Shown here: piece by piece, positions 54,962-64,000 of the stretch
Layout: each line of letters begins with the position of its first letter
Position numbering within the stretch: the first letter of the stretch is position 1
Origin: Pogonophryne albipinna
Taxonomy: Eukaryota > Chordata > Actinopteri > Perciformes > Artedidraconidae
DNA: 64,000 nt
Assembly: GCA_028583405.1 (NCBI GenBank)
Contig: CM053253.1
Span: forward strand, 5,756,296 to 5,820,295
Reading direction: 5' to 3'
Notes under the pieces: model-generated
Database searches by the model: none
What the model was told of the DNA's origin: nothing
Seen by the model: the letters and a program-made list of their open reading frames with translations, nothing else
Program-made: the position numbers and the translations under genes

Positions 54962-55493
54962 CACTGTTCGAAATGGGGGGGAGCTCCCCTGAAGGCCGAC
55001 TTTGAGATAAATAGGGGAGCCCAACAAAATTGTGCTTATTTGTGTCACACAGATTAGAAATGTTGAGTTTCTGTAAATAAAAGTTCTTGAAATAAATAAG
55101 TCATTGTTCATCATTACTGAATATTTGTTTCATATTTCTGGGTGTTGCCATCTGTACGTGGAGGCGCTGGATTCTTTACGCTACTTACGTTGCTATGGTT
55201 ACGGCAGCGATGCCGGCACGGTATTTGAAATGTTCATAGGCCTATTGATATTTTTTTAACTCTGGCTTTGTAATAAAAAATATGGTGAAACGAAAACAGC
55301 CAAGCCTACTGTAGCAGCTTTTGGATTCACAAGCAAAGAAGTGAAGGAGTCTAAAAATGACAAAGTGAACGGAACAACTTGTCTTTTAGTGGGCCGGCTG
55401 TAAGCGGCGTTAGGGACGAGTTTGACAGCTCCACACCGAGGGCCCTGAAAAAAATAGGGCTCCCCCGAAAGCAAATAGGTAATTCGAACACTG
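54962..55493. mobile_element. hAT-type element (532 bp), TIR CACTGTTCGAA
   Basis: The left end CACTGTTCGAAATGGGGG and right end AATTCGAACACTG are inverted. The flanks GGTATGAT (54954-54961) and GGTATGAC (55494-55501) match at 7 of 8. Around 55279 a broken plus-strand frame starts MVKRKQPSLL, like the opening of a transposase, with stops soon after. Confidence 0.75.
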
Positions 55494-55599
55494 GGTATGA
55501 CGCCCTTGCTTATTGAAGGAAGGGCGAGTGAGAGAGAATTGTGAATGAGAGCGTGGGAAACAGTCTCCCTGAAAGAACTTGCGCTGAGCTTCATTTAAT

Positions 55600-57223
55600 T
55601 AATAAGACATATTTATTGTTTACCAGTAATTGCAATACATTTTTATAAAGCTGTGTCACATTCTGTTTTCATAAATCTTATTTTACAATCCAAACAGAGC
55701 CGAGGACAGTGTGATCCCAGCTGAATTTATTAGACATGTGAAAACATTGTCCATGCTTTTGAAACAAGTGAATTAACCAAAAGATTTCAAATTTCAGTCA
55801 ACAGATCAAATATGATGAAGAAGGACCACCCGTTCTTTGTCAACCAACAAAACACTTGTGATACTCAAAGATAGCTCTCCAAATAAATACATTCCTCTTT
55901 ATCTACATCTGAACACAAGCATGAATTAAGCTTTTTAATGAAGAACACCACAATAGGCCTTTACACACAGGGGACATGTTGACCTTTCACACACTGCAAT
56001 AGGTCAACATGTCTGCTGGGTAAAAGGCACACTGCTCATATATTACTCTGAACGCAAACTGTTGATGAAAACATGTGCCGAGCAGGATCACTGTACATCA
56101 TTGAGGCTTTTATAACTTTTAAAAGCTATACATCTGTACGTTTACCCTGTTTATAAGTAGGACGGATATTATCTACAATGAAAACTAGCAAAGTTGTAAA
56201 AAAAAAAAAAAAATCTTTAACCTTTTATTTTGGGGGATTAAATCTGCGCATCAATAATAAACAGTTTGTTTTTCATAGCATCTCTATAATGTGTGTCCTC
56301 TTAGCAGCATTAATAATATATTTACTCAGCTTCTCTCTGCGACAGAGGCGTTGCTACAATTAAATATTTACACTGTGTACAGAAACAAAAAGGAGATCCT
56401 GCAGAATAAACATGAAGTCGCTGCGAAGTCTCCCCACTGCATCAGGAACGGAAGCGTCTATTAGGGGTTACAAAGTCTCACACACACATTTCACACACAT
56501 ACAGTTAGATTTAGGGCCTAACATTTAAAAGACAAAAGTCTCACAAACCATATTAACTTTATTGGCTGGCAGTCCAGGGCTGATGGATGGATGTTCTCAT
56601 AGAGTGGTGCAGGAAGGAGTTCTAGGTTATTAGTTTAATTTATTTGACCCCTTCTGGTTCCCTCGTCGCTGACTCAACGTTTTTTTTAACATGCTTTTGG
56701 TTCGTGATTTAAAAAAAAGCATGAGATGTTCAGGTTTTGCTCCAATACATTAAATAAATGGCCAATTTAGGAACCGCCATGTCAGAAAAATGTGCTAGAA
56801 AGTGATTAAAACGACTACTTAACGTCATCACGACGCATATTAGCGACGGTTAGCTTAGCAGTGCTAATATGCAGTCATGAGACCTTGATGTTTGTTTATA
56901 TCCTAATGTTAGCGTTTTACTTCCAGCGATTGCATTTACGCTTAAAAAAATAAATCATCAAAGTGGTGTAAATATGTGGAGATTATCCTGCTGAAGAAAA
57001 CTTGTATCATTAACGTGTGTTTGCCAAAGATCTTATTTTAGGGAATATTCCTATATCCAATGGAACTAACGTGTTTTTTGAAGGTCAGCCTAAAAAAAAT
57101 CCATCATCCCTGCACCACTCTATTGGATCTAAAAGGGGCTGCACACTAAAACATCCCATGATTAGTTTGCTACTTCCCCATCTGGCTTGTCTCTGAAGCC
57201 GCTAGAGAGGGGATTCACTGCCT
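55600..57223 (-). terminator. sdf4: sdf4 3' UTR region
   Basis: Downstream (minus strand) of the sdf4 stop. AATAAA on the minus strand occurs near 56570 (plus-strand ACTTTATTGG), 56225 and 55732, so several ends are possible. A 13-bp hairpin (55973-55985 with 56001-56013) lies inside. Confidence 0.4.
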
Positions 57224-60200
57224 CTAAAACTCCTCGTGAACATTTCTGGCGTAATCCATGAGCTTGCTGCCCGTGAAGTATTCGCTGTACTTGAGAATCT
57301 CGTCCAGCTCCAAATTGTGATTCTGGTTTTCGTCTGCGACGGCAATCATCTGCTTGGCCTCGTTCAGAGCGTTGTGCTCGTTCATCGGGTCCATGTACTC
57401 CTGTACGGGAGAAGGAAGGGGAAAGTAAGCAATCCAGAACTATTTCAATTACATCTGAAATTAAATGGCAATTATAAGTTGATTATGGAGTTTTACGAGT
57501 GCTTGCTGATCAACTTAATAATAAAAGAGTGTTTTGAAACTTCAGACAAAATGTAAAAACAATAATTATATTGAAAAAGTGATTCAAGATTCAAAGGCTT
57601 GCACAATAGCTACAGTAATGAAAATCTTAAAGGGGCCCTATAATGCTAATATCAGCATGTAGTGTCTCTACTGGGACATGTCTCCATGCTTTAATGTCCT
57701 GCAGCACCTCTTTTCACCCTCTGTCTGAAACCACAGCCCAGTCTGCTCTGATTGGTTAGCTGGCCGGCTCTGTTGGGATTGGTCAACCGCTTAGAGATGT
57801 CCCGCCCCTTAGCCTATCACGTACCATGTGTTGGAGCGTTAGCCAATAGAAGCGCTTTAACTCTCAGGCTCAAACTAACTGAGACTTCTGCTTTTTTTAT
57901 TTCATTTATTTTGTTTGATCTAAGTGTCTGTTTGCTTAGTCTTAGAGCAGAAGTGTACTTAAAAACAGTCACATGCAACCCTTTCTTTGTTTTGGGAAGT
58001 TGACATTTCATTTCCTTGTAATTCTTTATTTGGAGTGACCGTGTTTTTACTACCAGTAACACAATCATCATAAACTCCAGTGAGCTGTGTTTTTAGTTTA
58101 AGACCTTTCTCCTCTTCATCCCTCACCTCCAGTTCGGCCATGGTTACGATGCCGTCCCGGTCTGAGTCGATGACGTCCTCGAACTCCTTCTTCCTCTCCC
58201 GCACCCAGTCGTCATCGATGTCCTGCGCCTGCTGGTTCTCCACGGTGCCCACAGGCAGAGAGATGAACTCTGAGAGCGTCAGCTTCTTATCTCCGTCCTG
58301 GTCTGCACGCAGAAAACAATACACATTTGATATCTGACCTTTGTTAACCCTACACATGCATTCATAATGGGCCCAATCATAGAGGATTGCTTATCCAAAT
58401 ACACATCAAGTAAGGTACATTCAAATATACAGGTCCACTATTATATTATACCAAACACATCTGCACATAGTGACATTATCTACTACTGTTTTTATGGAAA
58501 TGCTCCAATAACAGGCGGTTTCTCTTTGAATGAAAGTGGAAGAAGTGCTGATGAACCAGAAAATTCATCAGCACTAATTCTGATAATAATTCAAAAAGAA
58601 TCAAATATGTTTCAGGCTCTAAAATGTGAAGATATTTTAGATTTTTTTCATTTCATATGATAGAAAACTTGTAGGCTGTGTGTTTAAAACTGTTATTCAG
58701 ACAATAACAAGGACTTTTAAATGTCCCTTTTAAACTCTGGGAACTCCTGATGGACATTTTATAATTCATCAACAAATGAAATTGCTCTGAGGAATAAATG
58801 TCAATGAAAAACAATCATTAGTTGCCGCTCACATACCACATAACTAATGTTCCCGCCACTTCATGCTGCCCTTTCTGAGGCCAAATTGCCACGTTGTATT
58901 AGTATAGCGTGTGTTTTGTGCAAAAAGCATGACCAAACCATGAAAAGAAAGATAAATATTCAAGTTCCTTGTTAAAAACCAGCTGAACAAGTTGAATCTG
59001 CCCGTCACACTGTAGTACGAGTGTAACCTAAACTGGGTAACGCAAACTGCCTGCACGGACACGGACACAGGCCACCTTATGAGGATAGAAAGGTCTCTGC
59101 ATGTAAACACAGTAGGCATCTAATCTTTGTATGTTTCCAACGGACCATATAACTCGGTGGTTGTCTTGTAGAGCAGTTTGTTTAAGTACACATTTACTGC
59201 TTTCAGTGAACAAGCTTCAAAACCCACAGTAACACCTGCTTAGCAGCAAACTTCAGACAACCATGGCTTAACTGGAGTTCAATTCTATAAATAGGATAAT
59301 ACTAATTCAATTGGTGAAGCCTTATCTTTGTATCTCTGATGATCAGGGTGACTACACAAGTACAAAAAGGGAACTGTGCAGCATTTGAATAAAGCTGTAT
59401 AGCCCTTTGTATCTGCTGAGTGTAAATAAGCCAACAACTTCCCCATGTCAACCTTAAAGGAGACATGTATTTGTATGTAGTGTCTCTACTGGGACATGTC
59501 TCCATGCTTTAATGTTCAAAAAGCTCTTTATTTTCCTCATACTGCCTGTGCTGCAGCACCTCTTTTCACCCTCTGTCTGAAACCAGAGCGCAATCTGCTC
59601 TGATTGGTTAGCTGGACGGCTCTGTTGTGATTGGTCAACTGCTAAGAGACAATGTGTTGGAGCGCTTCTAGCTAATAGAAGTGCGAGTATTACATACAGT
59701 AGTGATGTCACTATGTTCGGGAAGTAAACAAAGGAGTCAAACGAAGGCGTAAAAAAACCTATATAACAGGAAAGGGAAATCTCCAAAAGCATAATAGCGC
59801 CCTTTTTAACAGTTGGTTTCCGCTGCCAACAAATGGCAAACAATTATTTAGTCTAGGACATGAAGTAAAGACGTACCTAGGTCGCGCACAATCTCCTTAA
59901 CCATGTACTGCAGCATACCCTTGCTGTGCTCAGGGTGCAGGAAGGACAGGAACTCCTGCTCGTTCAGTAGCTGGTCGTTGGGGCTGTTGTCGGCCTGGAA
60001 CCAGCGGTCCTTCAGGCTCTCCAAAACCTCCTGAGCTGCAACGGCAAGAGAAAGCATCTTAAAGTATTCCCTGGGGATCTATCTGCAGCACATATTCTGA
60101 GACATCCTTGAAAAGATGGACGACATTTTACATCATTGAATACTTACTTTCCTCATCCAGTTTCAGATCTTCATTATTCTTCACTTTCTCAGCAACTTCC

Positions 60201-61648
60201 TTCTCGTTGAAACCTTTGCTGGCCAGGAATTTGACTCTGTACTCGTCCCATGTCACTTGACCTAAAGACAAAGCATGAATTCTGACTCAACAGAAACATA
60301 TTCATTCATTCGGGGAAGCCTGACTTCCTGATCACAGTCAGCGTGCATTAAATGATAAGAGGGTTTTCTCTCTCACCGTTAGCATCGGGGTCCACACCAC
60401 GGAAGCTGTTCTTGTTCTCCACCATCGCCTCCTGGAAGTGCTCCTCCGTCTTCTCCATGATCCAGCGCTGCATCTCTTTGGCACTAACGCTCTTGTCCTT
60501 GTTGGAATCAACTCTGAGAAGATAGAATAACAAAGAAACATTAACTGTAAGTGTAGCGTTAAGTTCTTGAACATTAACACTTGATCAGCTGTAATGACCA
60601 ATATGCTTTACTGACTTGTGTCCTTCTGTTTGAACTGGTTAGGCTCTAATACTTTTAAACATTTTGTTACCATTTAAGGTCAAATAAAGGGAATAAGGAA
60701 GGGGAGGGGAAGCTTTTTAAGTCATTCCGAAGAATTATGATCAAGCTATTTATTGATTTGGAATACTTTATAGTTAAACCTTTTTTGTTTTTATCTCTGT
60801 TGTTTGTGTATACTGTAGCAATTTGATCATTATTTCAGTTAGTTTGATTATGGGTTTTTCTGAAGGCAGCTTTGGGCACCGTGAATGTGGGCATATATTT
60901 GTAGATGTTGAAGGGATCATTGGGAAAGGCACATGTTTATTTACCAAAATGATCATTTGAAAGAGAATAACCTGCACTATTTACTTGCCTGGACATTGGA
61001 GTTATCACTGCGTAAGATTCTCTACCTGGTGACTCAGAAGTTGTTTGAATATTGAGTTTCTTTTTGGTTTAGCCACGCTATATTAGATAAAGAAATATGA
61101 AGAGGCCTTTTTACTCATCTCATCTTGGCGGTAACAACCTGTAAAAAGACACTAAATGTTTGCAAAGCTTGTTTTTTTTCAGCTCTTCATTTAAATACAG
61201 CTACTCTGTTGCACTGCCTCGTGTTTTTTCTGAAGTGAAACTTTGTATTCCACAATACTCCCTTCTCTTGCTCGTTCTGCAGCACAAGCGTCTCGTTCAG
61301 GAATGCTGAATGTCCTGACTGTGACGGAATGTCTTACTTTGTGAAAATCTCAATCAGCTTCTTCCTGTTCCTCCTCGGCTCCGAGTCCTCCTCGAATTCC
61401 TCGATCTCTTTCCCCAGGAAAACCTCCTGGTGGAAGTCCTTGTTGAGGTGGCCGTCCATCTCCATCTTCACCCCGTTCAGGTGGTCCGGGGGGAGAATCT
61501 CATTGTCGTCCTTGCCTGCTGGAGACTTTTCTTTAACCGCTGACATGTTGGCAGGCCGTGCGTTAACGTCTACGGTGAGGAGCAGGACGCAGAGCAGCAG
61601 GGACACCGACAGCAGGTTCCTGCACCACAGTTTCCTCCAGACAGCCAT
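57224..61648 (-). CDS. sdf4: SDF4 / Cab45, 45-kDa Golgi calcium-binding EF-hand protein, complete CDS
   Basis: Cab45 is a soluble Golgi-lumen calcium-binding protein of the CREC family that sorts secretory cargo at the trans-Golgi network. Exons in transcript order: 61648-61338, 60513-60377, 60261-60148, 60035-59877, 58302-58127, 57400-57224. All have GT-AG borders. They total 1074 nt (357 residues; human 362). An N-terminal signal peptide ([19 protein letters not shown]) is followed by a possible N-glycosylation site NMS. There are six EF-hands: loops [24 protein letters not shown], a degenerate third ([12 protein letters not shown]), [24 protein letters not shown] and [12 protein letters not shown]. 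The protein ends ...NVHEEF like mammalian SDF4. The ATG lies 6 nt after the acceptor of its exon, so an upstream 5' UTR exon exists. It is convergent with hipk1. Confidence 0.96.
57625..57880. repeat. Repeat family of 9320, opposite orientation
   Basis: It contains CTCTTTTCACCCTCTGTCTG, CAGTCTGCTCTGATTGGTTA and CCGCTTAGAGATGTCCCGCC, the reverse complement of phrases in the 9320 copy. It lies in the last sdf4 intron. Confidence 0.75.
58303..59451 (-). other. sdf4 intron, nothing recognised
   Basis: AT-rich. An 11-bp hairpin (GTGCTGATGAA with its complement, about 58536-58566) is the only structure noted. Confidence 0.45.
59452..59808. repeat. Repeat family of 9320, opposite orientation, near full length
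   Basis: CTCTTTTCACCCTCTGTCTG, CTCTGATTGGTTAGCTGGAC and CAGGAAAGGGAAATCTCC correspond in reverse to the copy at 9320-9755. It lies about 70 bp from the sdf4 exon at 59877. Confidence 0.8.
60514..61337 (-). other. First coding intron of sdf4, nothing recognised
   Basis: AT-rich sequence between the [10 protein letters not shown] and VDSNKDKS exons. Confidence 0.5.
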
Positions 61649-61654
61649 AGTTAC

Positions 61655-62968
61655 CTGAAGATGAAACAAGTGTTTAGTTACGTGAGCCAAGTCGTTAAAT
61701 AAAGCTATCAACTAGTGAAGGGAAGATGATACCAAAGCTTCACTCCTTTTAAACAAACAGTTCTGCTACAATGTGTTGGTGCTTAAAGAGGATAAACACA
61801 TTTGGCAACGCCCTCTTAGGAAATAGTGGGAGGTCTTTAATCTCCCAGCCACTGGGATCCGCTGGGTTTTTGGTTGGAATCCGCTGGGTGGAGTCCTATC
61901 TGGAGTGCTACATCTGTATGTCTAATGCTTCAGGAAGCGCTTCATACAGTTTGACCATTTTGAAAGTTTTACAGCTGGCCTGATTGATCTTACATTTTCA
62001 GGATAAGAAAAGAGGTCACTTATGAGAATTATAGCGGCATATAGTTGAAAGACATTCATTTAACATAAGAAAATCTATCTGTTACCGAATCATGTAAAAA
62101 AGAAAAATGCACTAATTGAATAAACATTGTTTTCCATCACAACATGACTAATATGAAATGTAACGTATATAAACCTTTAAGAAAAATCACATACAGTGGA
62201 CATTGGGTATACATTACACCAATATGTTACATAAGGCTTTTACATGTAGGATTTTTCAATGATGCATTATTTGAGTGAGACATGTTTCACTAGAAAGTAC
62301 CATCTACATTTGACAGAAGTGATAACATTGGCTTTTGTTTTGAGCAAGGAGTTGTAATGTTTTGGCCAGTTTTGAACGTTTTACAAACCAACAGATCTAA
62401 TTATTTGCTGAATTTGAGGCCCCAAATCTTCTTGTATTTTTCTGGACAAACGGAGTGGAAGCCCTACAACTTTATAAAGCGTTATCTTCTCAACACTAGT
62501 ATCAACCATAGACTGTGTGTACATATCAAAGTCAGCTATGATAAAAGATAATGATGCAATATCCTCACACACTGAACTGACTTTATTGCTGCTTTCCTGT
62601 CAAATGGGATTTTCCCAAATTGCATCCCGCCCAATGGAAAATCCCGTTCACTCAACCTTTCTATGCATGTTTTCTGGAGGACTGGGAAAGTGGGAATTAT
62701 GTTGTAAAACAAAAGGTAGCAAAATATTTTCATTACCCAGGAATATACAAAGGAGCCTACTGTTATATCTTATATGCAAAGTCACATTTAGTAGGACAGG
62801 CATTTGGGTAATACTGGCTTTTATTGATGGAAGAAGTAAAAGTACTCATACTGTACCACACTGTGACAATAGTCCACTACATGTAAAAGTACTGCATTTA
62901 AACCCTTAACTAAAACTATGTCGGTATGATAAGCAGAATGAGACAGCCTTATAGCACATATAACAACA
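61655..62968 (-). other. sdf4 5' intron with repeat fragments
   Basis: Mostly unassigned AT-rich sequence. GGACAGGCATTTGGGTAATACTG at about 62796 resembles the left part of the LINE tail inserted in hipk1 (GGGCAGGCGTTTGGGTAACT). Confidence 0.4.
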
Positions 62969-62976
62969 TAAATAAC

Positions 62977-63496
62977 CAGTGGTAGGAAGTAACTGAGTAC
63001 ATTTACTCAAGTACTTTACTTAAGTACACATTTGAGGTACTTTGCTTTGTGTGCCAATTTTGTACGTTTTACTCTACTTCATTTATTTTTTACAGATGTA
63101 GTTAATGGTTACTTTAGAAATTCAGGTTTTGACACACAATACTTAGGAAAACCTTTACAAAATATATGATTATATTGGAATAGATAAACCATCCAACGTT
63201 ATATTAAAGTCACTCAAACCATTAGTGGGTTAACAGACGTTTTTATGGTCAAAAATATTTCACAGATCAAACTTCTTAAATGTGAAGATTTGTTGCTTTT
63301 GCTCCAACATATTTGACAATATTTTGAAGGAGTTATTTTATCCCTAATACTTTAAGTACAATTACCTAATCGTACATAAACTCAATTTAACTCAAGTACC
63401 ATTCTTAATGCAGTACTTTAACTTGAAATTGAGTATCTTTACAGTGTAGTAATACAGTAGTACTTTTACTCAAATAAAGAATCTGAATACTCACTG
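62977..63496. mobile_element. hAT-type repeat (AGTAC-rich), perfect 8-bp target TAAATAAC
   Basis: It begins CAGTGGTAGGAAGTAACTG and ends ACTCACTG. TAAATAAC flanks both ends (62969-62976, 63497-63504). The body is rich in TTTACTCAAGTACTTTAC. It is the best-bounded copy of the family also seen at 24954, 29725 and 31638. Confidence 0.85.
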
Positions 63497-63802
63497 TAAA
63501 TAACTCAGTTTAATAGGTAAACAACAAACTTGAACGCGTCCGTATTGATTTGTACGGAAACCTGACGTGTACTTTGAACGCAACACAACTTAGCTGTCAC
63601 ACCTTGACTTCTTTAGTTCACGTAATTGTGTGTAACCTTAAATCAATACCAGCAGCTAGTCGCGTGCTCTTGAGTCAATTAACTGTAAATTAACGTAAAC
63701 AACGATTAGCTTCGTGACGTCATACGAATTATTTTGCAGTGCAGGTGAATCTAGGCTAAAGATGCTAACACAAGCTAACAAAACAAGGTAAATTAACTCT
63801 AC

Positions 63803-64000
63803 CTGGATTATGTGAATAGTATACAAAGAGAAAATGAGACCAACCTGTCAAGAAGGAAGACCAACAAACGATACAATGAGTAAAGTTGAAAGGACTCTGT
63901 ATGTTTAGAGGTAGCTAGCTAGCTAATGTTAGCTGTACTTCCCCAGTCACAGACCTGCAATTTCCAGTCAGCTGTCAGAAACAGTTCCTGTACACGTGGC
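63803..64000 (-). other. sdf4: Candidate sdf4 5' UTR exon and upstream region
   Basis: On the minus strand ATAATCCAG is followed by GTAGAG, a plausible donor at 63803/63802 for a non-coding first exon that would join the acceptor at 61655. The transcription start is not visible, and another donor-like site (ACAG then GTTGGT) lies near 63844. A GCTA repeat is at 63911-63923. Confidence 0.3.

Noticed and set aside
55256..55594. Minus-strand 112-residue frame
   Set aside because: It overlaps the hAT-type element at 54962-55493 and its flank. No family signature was found, and the broken transposase-like start is on the other strand.

Overview
This is a gene-bearing stretch of a ray-finned fish (teleost) nuclear genome, probably a percomorph-type fish. 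The genes are vertebrate and split into short exons with GT-AG introns. The space between exons is filled with fish-style DNA transposons (hAT, PIF/Harbinger, piggyBac), LINE and SINE fragments and long dinucleotide repeats. There are no bacterial-style operons.

Layout: (1) About 1-8490 is transposon-rich upstream or intronic sequence of acap3. It holds a 3.7-kb hAT element with two nested insertions and a candidate alternative first exon near 5567-5629. (2) 8494-23973 carries 14 exons of acap3 (ArfGAP with coiled-coil/BAR, ankyrin repeats and PH domain 3), + strand. An alternative last exon lies at 30361-30467. The exons for the N-terminal BAR domain are not in the window and presumably lie to its left. 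One intron contains a 44-copy, 37-bp minisatellite. (3) About 32.2-51.9 kb holds hipk1 (homeodomain-interacting protein kinase 1-like), + strand: a probable 5' UTR exon, then a complete coding sequence in 16 segments that joins to exactly 1064 codons plus stop. Its first coding exon is split by a LINE-tail insertion that looks like a newborn intron. (4) About 55.6-63.9 kb holds sdf4 (Cab45), - strand, tail-to-tail with hipk1. It has six coding exons joining to exactly 357 codons plus stop.

The three genes act in unrelated processes: Arf6 GTPase regulation at membranes, a nuclear SUMO-linked kinase, and a Golgi-lumen calcium-binding protein. Human ACAP3 and SDF4 are both on 1p36.33, so their proximity here is old synteny with a hipk1 gene lying between them.

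The most interesting items are: a target-site duplication that supplied both splice sites of a new intron in hipk1; a second acap3 C-terminus resembling ACAP2; a possible BAR-less acap3 start; and an 85-unit GT repeat touching a tandem (NAGNAG) acceptor in hipk1. Exon joins were worked out by hand from splice consensus, reading phase and remembered family proteins. No alignment or transcript data were available.
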